From contig JAINUW010000161.1 of assembly GCA_020205615.1 (NCBI GenBank), forward strand, positions 16,180 through 80,179: DNA of 64,000 nt, given 5' to 3'. Position 1 is the stretch's first letter. The number at the start of each line of letters is the position of its first letter. The notes beneath the pieces are model-generated. The model saw only the letters and a list, made by a program, of their open reading frames with translations, was not told the origin of the DNA and made no database searches. A program made the translations under genes and the position numbers. This DNA comes from Panax quinquefolius (Eukaryota; Streptophyta; Magnoliopsida; Apiales; Araliaceae). Positions 22,797 through 35,500 of the stretch are shown piece by piece.

Positions 22797-24099
22797 GGAT
22801 ATTATTTTTTTTCAGAATGATATTATTTCTTCAATATCATTATATCGAAATGTTGATCCAAGTTTTTATCAAATTTGGAACTTTTTCATGCCTGGGGTTA
22901 CTATTCATGGGTTACTATTCACGAAAGTTACTATTCACGAAAGTTACTATTCATGAAGTTACTATTCACGAAGTTACTATTCATTTAGTACTATTCATGT
23001 AAGCGTGAAGATGTTTTGTGGAATTTCTATCTTTTGGTGCTCTGAGTTACTATTCACGATACTTAAGACTATTCACGATACTAAGACTATTCACGATACT
23101 CAAGACTATTCAATCAAAAAATAAAATTTCTTCTTTTGTCCAAAATATCTATTCGGATACTAACTCGATCAGATCCATGTTTTGATCATTCTCGAATTTT
23201 ACACCACTATGATTATTTTTGAGGTATTTTTGGGCGGATAAAACCAAGTATTTAATCCTTAATCCTTAATCCTTGTCATTTTGTTTCATCGATTCGCTTT
23301 TTAAAAAATATTTTCATCATCCTACCTTAAATGATGATATTATTGAATATCTTTGGCCCAGAGTAAAAGATGAATGATTTCAAGAATATCTTTGGCCTCA
23401 GAGTGCAAAGATGAACAAGTGTCGAGATGAATACGACCGATTGATTAATATCTTTGGCTCAGAGTAAAGATGAATGTGTGTTTAAATGAAATATGACTAA
23501 TCGATGAATATCTTTCGCCTCAGAGTGCAAAGATGAATATTTGATTCCGTATGTATATCGATTGATGTTACAGGATAAAATATTGATGATGGACCGTTAA
23601 ATTCATAGATTATAGTAGATTTCATTCTCTACGTAACTCTTCTATGAATTATTATTTCACCGCGTAATATTGATCTCAAACTTGTTGTCTATTGTATTCT
23701 ATCGATTTTTCCTCGTGAAGACTAACGATAATTTGTTGTATATTATCTTAGTCATAATATTCTTTATCGGGCTAGTTGAGCTCACCCTTTCCTTGTTGTT
23801 CCATTTTTCTTCTCGTGAGGCTAGAATGTAAAGCGTAGTACTAGCTCTGGGGTATGGAATGAAGGTTTTAGAAAGAGTTGTTTAGTAGTCCTCACCATTT
23901 TGTAAAATAATGAATCAATAATTATGATGAGGATTTATTTTGATAGTAAAAGACAATATTATATTTAAACTCATTAAGATAATATTTGTATTCAAACTCA
24001 CGCTTTTACATTTGTAATAATAAAGTTGTAGTTGTTTCGTACCATGTATTTGGCGCACTCGTAATGGGTGTTGTGTATACCTATTTTGGGGGCGCCATA

Positions 24100-24285
24100 G
24101 CTTGGTATCGTAGCTTAGGATATGATCTCCATGAGATCGGGAATAGAACTAGAGGGGAGAGACGAGTAAATCCTTCGCTAAAGTGTGTCCTACCTAAGCT
24201 TATTTGTTAGTCGGGTCAAGATATAGGATATTATGTGATATATTGATTTCCTTAATTAACCCTTATTTTATGACAAGATTTGAGA
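24100..24285 (+). other. E1 primer-binding site and short leader
   Basis: TTGGTATCGTAGCT at 24102-24115 resembles the tRNA-Met primer site. The rest is an untranslated leader shared with E2 and E5, and in shorter form with both short-internal elements. It ends at the gag ATG at 24286. Confidence 0.75.
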
Positions 24286-25420
24286 ATGTCAATCGAGAAT
24301 ATTAACAAAGTGGAGTAAATGAGACCGTGGAGATGCCTCAGATTTACCAACGAGGAGAACGCAACAGTCGGGCAATGTTCCTCCCGTGAACAACACCACC
24401 GAAAGCAGATGATGAACGAGGGATGTTTAGAAGTTTTTGCAGCTTCATGCAAAATCGCATTTAGGAGACTCGTGTTCAAAATACAGGAGGAAATGATAGC
24501 AATTCACGGTGGTCACAACCAAGTAGTTCAAAGAGTGGGACCACTGCACTCGGGGAAAGCCGGATCCGATTAAGGCGAGACGGTCAAAACAAATTACCAA
24601 GATATTCGATGTCTTGGGATGCACGGAGGAACATAAAGTTCCATTCGCCACCTTTATGTTCCGTGGCGCAGGCAGACATCGGTGGGAATTGTGAAGCGCA
24701 CTCCATCCAACCGCACTCAAAGATGTCATGGGAGACGCTTTCAGAAATAGCTTCAATGACAAGTACTTTCCCGAAAGTATTCGGCTATACGAAGGAAGTG
24801 GAGTTTATTAGACTAGAGCAGTAATAACACGACGGTGTCCCAAAGACGAGGCTAAGTTCATGAGTTATCCGTGTTTGCACCTCATTTGGTGGAGAATGAG
24901 GAACGATGACGCTTGGATGTTTCGAGAGGTTTGAAACCCGACATACGCCAAGATCTCATTTCTCATAAATTTTCTCTATTCAGATGTTGTCAACAGGCTC
25001 AATTGTTAGAGCGAGATAACGAAAGTACGCTCAACCGAGGGACCATAACCGTGGATCATATCAAGATAGCAGCCATCGTAATAACGATAACCAACGGAGA
25101 AAGAAGAATACAGACAAAGGCCAGAACCACTCCGTGGTAATCGTGGTATGAAAATATAAGAAGTTTAGCCTGGGAGGAGATTTTAAAAGAGGAGATTCAA
25201 CAACCACCATGTGAAGACGCCGGCCAAAGAGTAAACTAGTTTTATGGAGGAGAACGACCACCCATCATATGTTACAAATGCGGAAAGAGGGACATATCAC
25301 CCAAACCGCCCACAACAGCTCAAGGTATGCTATAATTGTGGAAAAGAAGGACATATCGCCGAGATCAGACGATATCAAAACCCAATTCAATGGAATGGTG
25401 ACTCAAAAGGATGTCCCGTA
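24286..25420 (+). pseudogene. E1 gag remnant with two zinc knuckles
   Basis: Gag would assemble the cytoplasmic particle and bind RNA. The ATG at 24286 is in the same place in E2 (33744) and E5 (57477); in those copies it opens a short acidic N-terminus beginning MSIENINNGNE. The retrotransposon gag core follows: PFATFMF near 24640, a KYFPESVR-like block at 24755-24785, VEFIRLEQ near 24800, and RGLKPDIRQDLISHKFSLF at 24928-24985. Two knuckles follow in tandem: CYKCGK near 25270 and CYNCGKEGHIAEIRR at 25329-25375, whose last Cys is lost. Several frameshifts and a stop early in the gene. Confidence 0.8.
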
Positions 25421-25489
25421 AAAGTCAAAGTCAACTGTTCTTCGGAAGAGCGCTTTGTCGTGACTTCGGTCAAAATGCGAGGAACCCGA

Positions 25490-25990
25490 ACGGTTAGCAC
25501 GGGTTAGTTAATTATAAATTTTGCTAAGTATATACCTTACTAGATATTGGTTCTACCCATTCTTTTATCTCTTTACTTGCGCCAACGCTTGAACTTGACT
25601 ACGAGAAATTAAACTTTGACCTATCTGTGGAGACTCCATTAGAGAAACTTTCATTACATCCGTTGTTTAAAAATCTTGCTTGATTCAAGTTGGCACTATC
25701 ACATTACTTGTTAACCTTATTTCTATAGAGATATTTGCTTTTGATGTGATTTTAAGGTTAACTACTCATCATGCCAAATTGATTATTTTCGTAAGGTGTT
25801 AGTTTTCATATTCCTAAGCAACCCGTTATTCAATTCAAGCAATCAAACCATTGTAGTCAAACATTTTCATATCAAGCCATGAAGTCATTCGCTTATTACG
25901 GATGTCAAGTTTTCTTAGTCCATGTTATGGATTTGAATAAAGACACGCCGATTTGAATAATATTCCTGTTGTTATTGATTTTTCCCCGAC
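25490..25990 (+). pseudogene. E1 aspartic protease remnant
   Basis: The active-site block reads LDIGSTHSFIS at about 25540-25572 (family: LDTGSTHSFIS, with the catalytic Asp kept). Strands after it (LVNLISIEIFAFDVIL near 25708-25755, then the WLTTHHAKLI block near 25755-25790) match the other copies and the family's GMDWL segment. The end of the domain runs into the linker MDLNKDTP near 25930, which precedes RT. It is frame-broken in at least three places. Confidence 0.75.
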
Positions 25991-26039
25991 GATTTCAAGA
26001 ATTTTCGCTTACTCCCAAAGCTCGATATTAAATTTTGTA

Positions 26040-26520
26040 TCGAATTTGAACCCCAGACAAAACTCATTTCTAAAATCTCACATCGAATGGCTCCTATTGA
26101 ACTTCGTGAGTTAAAATTCAACTATAGAATTTGGTACCGAGCCTTTTATCTTGTGACTTTTTGTGGAATTCACCTAAGCCGCACTCTCCGTAGGGACGCC
26201 ATATTCGTAAGCGATAGTAAATCGATAGGTGTCATTGTGACGCATATCCAAGATTGGGATATGAGTCACAGCTTGAGAGCAACCTAAAGTCGCTTATCGA
26301 AAGACGAGCTTTCTAGGCTTAGTTGGTTATTATCTGAGATTCGTCAAGGATATTCTCAATCGCTATTCCATTAACGCAAACCGACTCGTAGAGATACAAA
26401 ATTCGAATGGAGCAAGGAATGTGGGAAGAGCTTCAAGAACTCAAGAGGAGACTCATTTCAAAGACATGTTCGATCATGCCATCCTCGAAAAGTTTAACGG
26501 TAGCCGTACGCGACGATGAG
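26040..26520 (+). pseudogene. E1 RT and RNase H remnants, catalytic core deleted
   Basis: The RT entry block MAPIELRELK at 26087 is intact. The sequence then departs from E2 and E5: the [22 protein letters not shown] and FIDD blocks, about 600 bases, are absent. It resumes at the connection block FLGLVGYYLRFV near 26310-26345, then SFQELKRR near 26430-26455. RNase H is cut from just after this point to the EKFN block at 26485, so its catalytic acidic residues are gone. This element has neither RT nor RNase H activity. Confidence 0.8.
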
Positions 26521-26559
26521 TAGAAGATTATATGCGGAACGAAAAGCGATGATGTCAAG

Positions 26560-27790
26560 TATACGACAGAGCCAACTTTAATAGAAAAAGTTAAGGTTGC
26601 TCAAGCCACCGAATCTTGAAATGATGCGTATGAAGAAGAAAGTACAAGAAGGAGCTATTCCTAAGCGAGAATTGATGAAGAAGGAATACTTTGAGTCCAC
26701 TCTAGACTTTGTGTTCCTAACGACTGATTTGAAGTACAAGATTATGATGGAGGCACACAACACGCCATTTGCAATCCATCTCGAAGTACTAAATGTATCG
26801 TGATCTTTGACATACATTTTGGTGGAACAATATGAAGAGAGAGATTGCAAAGTTTATCTCGATGTGTTTAACTTGCTAACGGTAAAGGCGAGCATCTTGT
26901 ACCTAAGGGTCCGCTGCAACCACTTGAGATTCCGGAATGGAAGTGGGAACACATTACTATGGATTTCGTATACGGGTCTTCCCGCGGTTTCTCAAGGCAT
27001 CAATGCTATTTGGGTTATTGTTGATAGATTAACCAAGTCTCGCCATTTTCACCGATACGAGAGACTTATTCCTTGAACGCCTTTTCTCGTATGTACGTAA
27101 ATGAGATTGTGAGATTGCATGGCATGCCAAGATCCATAGTTTTAGATCGTGACCCAAGATTCACTTCATGATTTTTGGGTTAGAAAGCTATGGGCACGAA
27201 TTTATTTATCTGCTTTGGCATACCATCCTCAAACCGGATGGGCAATCGTAAAGGACTACTCAAACTCTCAAGATATATAAAAACTCAGGTCCTAGATTTC
27301 AAAGGAAGTTGGGATAAGTACTTGCCATGGTGGAATTCTCATACAACAATAGTTATTAAACAAATATAGGTATGGTTCCATTCAAGCATTATATGGGACG
27401 AAAATGTCGCTCTCCAATATGTGGGATGAGGTGGGTGAAGCAACATTGTTGGGACCCGAAAGTTAGTACGTATGACTCACCGAAAAGATCCAAATGATTC
27501 GACAACGATACAAACCAAGACAAGATCGACAAAAGAGTTATGCGGATCTTCATCGAAAGGACGACGGGAATTTAATGTAGGGGATCATGTATTGTCATGA
27601 AGTTGCTTCCATGGAAGGGAGTTACAAGATTTGGGAAGAGAGGAAAGCTCAATCCACGATTTATCGGTCCATTTCAAATTCTTGACCGAGTAGGAAATGT
27701 AGCCTATAGACTTTCAAGCATCTCCGAGTATGTCTCGTGTTCATAATGTGTTTCACATATCCGTATTTCAGAATATGTGAAAGACCCAAC
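26560..27790 (+). pseudogene. E1 integrase remnant
   Basis: The N-terminal basic helix (MMRMKKKVQEGAIPK) lies near 26620-26665, and the zinc-binding region around 26750-26885 includes the FWWNNM segment after a frame change. The first-Asp block ATGGATTTCGT is at 26957-26968, the second-Asp block DRDPRFTS at 27144-27170 (the preceding Ser is Leu), and the region of the catalytic Glu at 27240-27275 is frame-disturbed. GDHVL and the GKRGKLNPRFIGPFQILD block at 27635-27690 form the C-terminal GPY/F-type domain. The gene cannot be read through. Confidence 0.8.
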
Positions 27791-28030
27791 CACGTTATAG
27801 AAGTTAGAACGGACGAGATAGCCAAGACTTAACGTATGAGGAGGTACTTGTCAAGATTTTGGATAGGAAGGAGCATGTCCTACGCAAGAAAGGTCATACC
27901 ACAAGTTAAAGTTTTGTGGAGGAATCATGCTATAGAGGAAATGACCGGGAGTTGAAACTAAATGAAAGCGAGGTATCCTCACCTTTTCAAACACTGTGTA
28001 TCGCACGCCAATTTCGAGGATTAAATTTCA
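27790..28030 (+). pseudogene. E1 chromodomain remnant
   Basis: Pieces in order are LTYEE near 27830, ILDRKEHVL near 27855-27880, KVLWRNHAIEEMT at 27909-27950 and ARYPHLF near 27970-27990. The VKVLWRNH strand and YPHLF end are typical of plant chromovirus chromodomains, which bind methylated histone H3 and bias insertion toward heterochromatin. This supports the Tekay/Del assignment. Frameshifts are present. Confidence 0.75.
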
Positions 28031-28042
28031 TAAGGAGGGAGG
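28031..28042 (+). promoter_or_regulatory. E1 polypurine tract
   Basis: TAAGGAGGGAGG immediately precedes the 3' LTR. Confidence 0.85.
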
Positions 28043-30884
28043 TCAGAAGACCTCAAATTTTTAAATAAAAGGAATTTCCTTTATTTATTATTTTGAAATA
28101 GTAAGGGTTGATTTGATTAATGTGGATAGTTAGGGTTAAATATGCAAATATTTCAAATTAAGCAAGTGGTTATAAAATATTCATTATCGTTTGGGAATAT
28201 TCGTTTGGTCGTGGAATATTCAGATCGTTTGGGAATATTCGTATTTTACGCGCAAAACCATGTGTGGGCCCCATAACGGAAAGTGATTGGATGAAGAAAA
28301 ACGACAAATATAAGTTGTTTTTAAATAACTACAGTAGTTGTTACCGCTAATATCATCGTTGAATACCCTATGGTTAAAACACACTAATACGCCGTTGTTG
28401 AACAAAGAAGACACCAGTATTGCACCAATTATTGATTCTTACGTAAGAAGGCACTACTCAATAATGGTTACAAAGAATTATCGCTCAAAGATTTTATCGA
28501 GTTAATAATTGTCGCGTTGATATTTTATATCATTGTTGTTTCAATAATTGTCATTACATTAAAGATTTTCATTATCGAAGCAATAATTCATATTATCCTA
28601 ATAATATTATTAGATAACATTATTGGCAATGTCTAGAAAGTTCGCTCTAAGGAGAGGTTTGGTCACCTAATTGCGCCGCCCAAGAAGAAGAAATTTTATC
28701 GAAAGCCCCTCTTCCCGGAACCGCTCGTTGTCAATATTGTGATTTCAGTAATATTATTTGTGAATAATTAATTATTGATTTATATGATGAGGAAAATATT
28801 GATTTTATGTGGATATAGATGGAGAAAAATTTTAAAATGACAATTGTTGAAAATTAATATTTTATCTTTTTCTCGATAAAATAATTCATTTAAATATATT
28901 ATTATATTTTAATAATATAATAATGGTGATATTTTTACAACGAATGTGGGATATATGAGTATACGAGGAGGAAGAGTATTTTGTTGCAATAAATGTTTAA
29001 AACATGTTAAACATGTCGGTGGACCCCATTTATCGATCGAAATTTGATTATACTTGTAAAATCGCCCGCTTGTGGATTTCTTGGTCAATTTCTATTTGGA
29101 ATTTGGAAAAACTTTCTTCTGCAAAGTTGTAGAGAATTGAATTTCCTATAAAAACTCAAGAGATTCGAATTTTCTGATGAAAGGGCTATTTATTATGAAT
29201 TATTGAAGTTCAAGTTCAAATAATTGATTTTGGAAGTTTAAAATATTTTAAATAATAAAACGTTTTTTTTGTTTGTTTTGTGGGCTACAACATGTGCATA
29301 ATGAGCTGAGATCAGATCTAGGAAGGAAGGTATGTAGAAATCTTAATATATATATAAATATATATATATATATTATTATTATATTAAATTTTCGCTTTTG
29401 GTGTTCTAAGCATTTTCCTATAAATAGGTGCTTAGGTTAGAATTGAAAATCACACCGTAAATCAAGTTTTTCTCTATATTATCGAATTTATTCTTGTGAG
29501 TATTTTGAGTATACTTTGAGTATTGTTATACTAAGTGCAAGTTCCTTCATAGACTATATCCTAGATTCCATTTAGAAGTACTAATCTTTCGAGGTAAGTG
29601 GATGTTATTTTTTTCAAATGATATTATTTCTTCAATATCATTATGTCAAATATTGATTGAAACTTTTTATCAAATTTTGAACTTTTTCATGTCTGGGTTA
29701 CTATTCATGGGTTACTATTCATGAGTTACTATTCACGAAGTTACTATTCATGAGTTACTATTCACGAAAGTTACTATTCACGAAAGTACTATTCATGAAG
29801 CGTGAAGAAGATTTTTTGTGGAATTTCTATCTTTTGGTGTTTGAGTTACTATTCACGATACTAAGACTATTATTCACTTAAGACTATACGATGACTATTC
29901 ACGATACGACTATTCAACCAAAAATGAAATTTCTTCTTTTGTCCAAAATATCTATTCGGATACTAGCTTTGATTGTATCCATGTTTTGATCATTCTCGAA
30001 TTTTACACCACTATGATTATTTTTGAGGTATTTTTGAACATGGATAAAACAAAGTACTAATCCTTAATCCTTAATCCTTGTCATTTTGTTTCATCGGATT
30101 CGCTTTTAAAAAATATTTTTCATCATCCTCGCCTTAAATGATGATATTATTGAATATCTTTGGCCTCAGAAGCAAAAGATGAATGATTTCAAGAATATCT
30201 CAGAAAGTGTGTCGAGATGAATAAAGATCGATTGATGAATATCTTCGCCTCAGAAAAAAAAGATGAAATGTGTGTTTAAATGAATACGACTAATCGATGA
30301 ATATCTTTCGCCTCAGAGTGCAAAGATGAATATTTGATTCTAGATGTATATCGATTGATGTTACAGGATAAAAGATAGACGATGAACTTTTAAATTCATA
30401 CATAGAAGATAGTAGTTTTCATTCTCTACTTAACTCTTCTAATGAATTATTATTTTCCGCCATGTAATATTGATTTAAAATTTGTTGTCTATCAGTATTC
30501 TATTAGATTTTTCCTCGTGAAGACTAACGATAATTTGTTGATATTATCTTAGTCATAATATTCTTTATCGGGCTAGTTGAGCTCACCCTTTTCCTTTTTG
30601 TTCCATTTTTTCTTCTCGTGAGGCGAGAATATAACGAGTACTAGTCTGGGTATGGAATGAAGGTTTTAGAAAGAATTGTTTAGTAGTCCTCACCATTTTG
30701 TAAAATAATGTATCAATAAATGTGATGAGGATTTATTTGAGTATGTGATATTGATATATTGTCTATAAGATAATATTTGTATTCAAACTCACGCTTTCTT
30801 GTTGTAATAATAAAGTTGTAGTTATTTTTATACATACATATTTATTATAGAATTGGGTGATTAATACCTATTTTGGGGCGCCAT
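28043..30884 (+). repeat. E1 3' LTR
   Basis: About 2.84 kb. It shares the variant opening with the 5' LTR (CTCAAATTTTTAAATAAAAG), including a perfect AAAGGAA-T-TTCCTTT dyad at 28069-28083. TATA is at 29418-29429 and the donor-like site at about 29600. An expanded TATA-rich run is at 29340-29385. It ends at TTTTGGGGCGCCAT; 16 bases later the next LTR begins in mid-sequence. Confidence 0.85.
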
Positions 30885-30900
30885 GTATATGGTATATAGG

Positions 30901-33559
30901 GAAATATTCATTGTTATTGGGGAATATCAAATATTTTGACGTGAAATATTCGCATTGGGGAATATTCATTCATCGTGGGAATATTCGAATATTCAGATTA
31001 AGTACCCATGTGTGGGCCCCATAACTAAAAAGATATGGATGAAGAAAACGACAAATATAAGTGGTTTAAAAAATAACTACAGATAAGTCATTATCGTTAA
31101 TATCGTTAAAAAATCCTATGGTTAAAACACAAGAAGATACACCACCAGATGCACCAATTATTGATTCTTACGTAAGAAGGCACTACTCAATAATGGTTAC
31201 AAGAATTATCGCTCAAAGATTTTTTATCGAGTTAATAATTGTCGCGTTGATATTTTATATTGTCGTTGTTTCAATAATTGTCATTACACAAGATTTTTCA
31301 TTATCGGCAATAATTCATATTATCTAATAATATTATTAGATAACATTATTGGCAATGTCTAGAAAGTTTCGTCTAAGGAGAGGTTTGGTCACCTAATCAT
31401 GCGCCAAGAAGAAGAAATTTTATCGAAAGCCCCTCTTCCTGAACCGCCTCGTCACAATATATTGGATTCTCGTAATATTATTTGTGAATAATTAATTATT
31501 GATTCATATGATGAGGAAAATATTGATTTTATGTGGATATAGATGGAGAAAATTTTAATGTGACAATTGTTGAAAATTGAAATTTTATCTTTTTCTCGAT
31601 AAAATAATTCATTTAAATATATTATTATATTTTAATAATATAATAATGGTGATATTTTTACAATCTAATGTGGGATATATGAGTATACGAGGAGGAAGAG
31701 TATTTTTGTTGCAATAAATGTTTAAAACATGTTAAACATGTCATGGACCCCATTTATCGATTAAATTTGATTATAAATTGTAAAATCGCCCGCTTGTGGA
31801 TTTTGGCCAATTTCTATTTGGAATTTGGAAAAACTTTCTTCCGCAAAGTTGTAGAGAATTGAATTTCCTATAAAAACTCGCGAGATTCGAATTTTCTGAT
31901 GAAAGGGCTATTTATTATGAATTATGAAGTTCAAGTTCAAATAATTGATTTTTGGAAGTTTAAAATATTTTAAATAATAAAAACGTTTTTTTTTGTTTGT
32001 TTTGTGGGCTACAACATGTGCATAATGAGCTGAGATCAGATCTAGGAAGGTGGGCGAGAAATCTTAATATATATATTAATATTATATTAAATTTTTCGCT
32101 TTGGTGTTCTAAAGATTTTCCTATAAATAGGTGCTTAGGTTAGAATTGAAAATCACACCGTAAATCAAGTTTTCTCTCTATATTATCGAGTTTATTCTTG
32201 TGAGTATTTTGAGTATACTTTGAGTATTGTTAGATTACTTGCAAGTTCCCTTCAAAGACTATATCTCGTAGATTCCAAACTAGAAGTACTAATCTTTCGA
32301 GGTAAGTGGATGTTATTTTTTTCTCAAATGATATTATTTCTTCAATATCATTATGTCGAAATATTGGTTGAAACTTTTTATCAAATTTGGAACTTTTTCA
32401 TCATCTGGGGTTACTATTCATGAGTTACTATTCACGAGTTACTATTCACGAAGTTACTATTCATGAGTTACTATTCACGAAGTTACTATTCATTTAGTAC
32501 TATTCATGAAGCGTGAAGATGTTTTTTGTGGAATTTCTATCTTTTGGTTCTGAGTTACTATTCACGATACTAAGACTATTCACGATACTAAGACTATTCA
32601 CGATCATTCAGACTATTCAACCAAAAATGAAATTTCTTCTTTTTGTCCAAAATATCTATTCGGATACTAGCTTTGATTGTATCCATGTTTTGATCATTCT
32701 TGAATTTTACACCACTATGATTATTTTTGAGGTATTTTTGAACATGGATAAAACAAAGTACTAATCCTTAATCCTTAATCCTTGTCATTTTGTTTCACCG
32801 GATTCGCTTTTTTAAAAATATTTTTCATCATCCTCATTTTAAATGATGATATTATTGAATATCTTGGCCCAGAAAGTGCAAAAAGATGAATGATTTCAAG
32901 AATATCTTTGGCCAGAGTGCAAAGATGAATGTGTTTAGATGAATATTACTAATCGATGAATATGAATATGAATATCTTCGCCCAGAAAGTGCAAAAAGAT
33001 GAATATTTGATTCCTAGATGTATATCGATTGATGTTACAGGATAAAAGATAGACGATGAACTTTTAAATTCATACATGTAAGATAGTAGTTTGCATTCTC
33101 TACTTAACTCTTCTAATGAATTATTATTTCACGCATGTAATATTGATTTAAAATTTGTTGCCTATCAGTATTCTATTAGATTTTTCCCTCGTGAAGACTA
33201 ACGATAATTTGTTGTATATTATCTTAGTCATAATATTCTTTATCGGGCTAGTTGAGCTCACCTTTTCCTTTTTGTTCCATTTTTTTCTTCTCGTGAGGCT
33301 AGAATATAATGAAGTAATTAGCCTGGGTATGGAATGAAGGTTTTAGAAAGAATTGTTTAGTAGTCCTCACCATTTTTGTAAAATAATGTATCAATAAATG
33401 TGATGAGGATTTATTTGAGTATAGATATTGTCTAGAAGATAATATTTGTATTCAAACTCACGCTTTTATCGTTGTAATAATAAAGTTGTAGTTGTTTCGC
33501 ATGCATCACGTATTGACAACTCGTAATGGGTGATGTATACCTATTTTGGGGGCGCCACA
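30901..33559 (+). repeat. E2 5' LTR, first ~130 bases missing
   Basis: It starts at GAAATATTCATTGTT, a block about 130 bases into other LTRs, and runs to GGGGGCGCCACA at 33559. TATA is at 32121-32131, GAGGTAAGTGG at 32308-32318 and the minisatellite at 32408-32515. The 16-base spacer before it (TATATGGTATATAGG) may include a relic of a primer site. Confidence 0.8.
32121..32131 (+). promoter_or_regulatory. TATA box of E2 5' LTR
   Basis: CTATAAATAGG, in the same context as in E1. Confidence 0.7.
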
Positions 33560-33561
33560 GC

Positions 33562-33743
33562 TTGGTATCAAAGCTTAGGATATGATCTCCAATGAGATCG
33601 GGAATAGAACTAGAGGGAGAGACGAGAAAATCCTTCGCTAAAGGTGTCCTACCTAAGCTTATTTTTTAGTTGGTCAAGATATAAGGATATTATGTGATAT
33701 ATTGATTTTTTAATTAACCCTTGTTTTACGACAAGATTTGAGA
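33562..33743 (+). other. E2 primer-binding site and leader
   Basis: TTGGTATCAAAGCT at 33562-33575 is the closest match in the window to the tRNA-Met primer site. The leader runs to the gag ATG at 33744. Confidence 0.8.
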
Positions 33744-34960
33744 ATGTCGATCGAGAATATTAACAATGGAAATGAGACCGTGGAGACGCTCAGACTCACC
33801 AACGAGGAGAACGCAACAGTCGGGCAATGTTCCTCCGTGAACAACACCACCGAAAGCGATGATGAACGAGGGATGTTTAGAAGCTTTTTCATAGCTCATG
33901 CAAAATCAGACGAGAGGAGACTCGTGTTCAAAATATGGAGGAAATGATAGCAATTCACCAAGTTGTCACAAACCAAGCTTCAAAGAGAGTGGGACCACTG
34001 TAATTTAAGGGAAAGCCAGATCCGATCATGGCGGAAACACGGGTCAAACAAATTACCAAGATATTCGATGTCTCTGGGATGCACGGAGAATGAAGGTTCC
34101 ATTCGCCACCTTTATGTTCCGCGGGCGAGGCGCATCATCGGTGGGAGTCTGTGAAGCGCACTCCATCCAACAAGACTCAAAGATGTCTTGGGAAACATTT
34201 CAGAACTATTTAATGACAAATACTTTCCCGAAAGTGTTCGCTATATGAAGGAAGTGGAGTTCATCGATTAGAGCAAAACAACATGATTTGTCTCAAAGAC
34301 GAGGCAAAGTTTGCAGAGTTATCCGTGTTCAGACCTCATTTGGTGGAGAATGAGGAACGATGACGCGGATGTTTCTTAGAGGTTTGAAACCCCAAGATAC
34401 GCCAAGATCTCATTTCTCATAAACTTTTCTCTATTCAGATGTTGTAAAATGTGGCTCAATTATTAGAGCGAGATAACGAGTAGTACGGCCAACCGAGGGA
34501 CCACAACCGTGGATCGCATCGTAGATAAGCAGCCAATGTAATAATGATAACCAAATGGAGAAAGAAACAGACGGACAAAATGGTAACCACTCTGGTGGTA
34601 ATCATGGCCATGAAAATAGAAGAAGCGAGTCGAGGAGATTTTAAAAGAGGAGATTTAACAACGACTATGTGAAGACGACAAAGTGCAAGCAAAGAATCGG
34701 TTCTAAGTGGAGGAGAACGACCACCCCATTATATGCTATAAATGCGGAAAAGAGGGACATATCACCCAAACCGCCCACAACAATTCAAGGTATGCTATAA
34801 TTGTGGAAAGGAAGGACATATCGCCGAGATCAGACGCAGAATAAACCTAGTTCAATGGGACGACGTGACTCAAAAGATCGTTCCCGTAAAAGTCAAAGTC
34901 AACGATTCCGGAAGAGCGTTTGTGTTGGATCGGTCATAATGCGAGGAACCCAAACGAGGT
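33744..34960 (+). pseudogene. E2 gag remnant
   Basis: The longest open start of gag in the window: 68 codons from ATG at 33744, beginning MSIENINNGNETVETLRLTN. Core blocks follow in shifted frames: RHLYVPRAR (for the FATFMFRGAA block) near 34098-34125, NDKYFPESV-like near 34210-34245, RGLKP near 34378, and DLISHKLFSIQ near 34405. Knuckles are CYKCGKEGHITQ at 34733-34768 and CYNCGKEGHIAE at 34793-34828. The first is complete except for the last Cys; the second loses its last Cys at the Arg run that follows. Confidence 0.8.
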
Positions 34961-35500
34961 GATCACGGTAAGCTATTTATAAATTCTTGCTAAGTTTATA
35001 CCTTACTTGATACCGGCATACCCATTCATTTATCTCTCCGCATGTGCTCAACGCTTAAACTCGATTCGAGAAATTAGACTTTGACCTATCTCGTGGAAAC
35101 TCCGTTAGAGAAACTTTCATCACATCCATCGCTTATAAATCTTGTTTGATTCAAGTTGGCACCATTACCTTACCCGCTGACCTTATCTCTTTAAAGATAC
35201 TTGCTTTTGATGTGATTTTAGGGATTGATTGGTTAACTACTCATCATGCCAAAATTGATTGTTTTCGTAAGGTTGTTAGTTTTCATATTCCTAACCAACC
35301 CGTTGTATTTAATTCAAGCAACTAAACCATTAAAATCAATCACCGTCATATCTAATCATAAAGCTATTCGCTTATTAAAAAACGGATGTCAAGTTTTCTT
35401 AGCCCATGTTATGGATTTGAATAAAGACACGCCAAATTTGAATAATATTCCCGTTGTTATCGACTTTCCGACGATTTCAAGAACTTCCCTGGCCTCACCC
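34960..35500 (+). pseudogene. E2 aspartic protease and linker
   Basis: The active-site block LDTG is at about 35008-35019, with the THSF part disturbed by an indel. The segment beginning MPKLIVFVRLLVFIF at 35246 is a frame-shifted reading of the protease end (the WLTTHHAKIDC block) and not a membrane protein. MDLNKDTPNLNNIPVVIDFP at 35410-35470 is the linker that precedes RT in this family. Confidence 0.75.

Larger units (their letters stand above)
21290..24099 (+). repeat. E1 5' LTR (type A variant start)
   Basis: About 2.8 kb. The first bases are diverged (ATAAGCAAATTTTT for TGTAAGACCTCAAATTTTT). The end TTTTGGGGGCGCCATA lies just before the primer-binding site. It contains the CATGTTAAACATG dyad at 22231-22243, TATA at 22619-22630, a GAGGTAAGT donor-like site at 22788-22796, the minisatellite at 22904-22995, three TAATCCT units at 23251-23275, and a short hairpin array at 23345-23540. 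Confidence 0.85.
21290..30884 (+). mobile_element. E1: Ty3/gypsy chromovirus with both LTRs, pol partly deleted
   Basis: 5' LTR, primer-binding site, gag, protease, shortened RT and RNase H, integrase, chromodomain, polypurine tract and 3' LTR all run in plus orientation. Both LTRs share an unusual opening (AAATTTTTAAATAAAAGGAA) that E2, E5 and the complete minus-strand type A LTRs lack, which ties them together as one element. The internal part is 3.9 kb against 4.7 kb in E2, because the RT palm and most of RNase H are deleted. It cannot make its own enzymes. Confidence 0.85.

Noticed and set aside
23251..23275. TAATCCT repeated three times, telomere-like (also at 30059, 32763, 40259, 56508, 63942)
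   Set aside because: The unit is not the plant telomere repeat CCCTAAA/TTTAGGG, has only about three copies, and sits at the same place in every type A LTR. It is part of the LTR.
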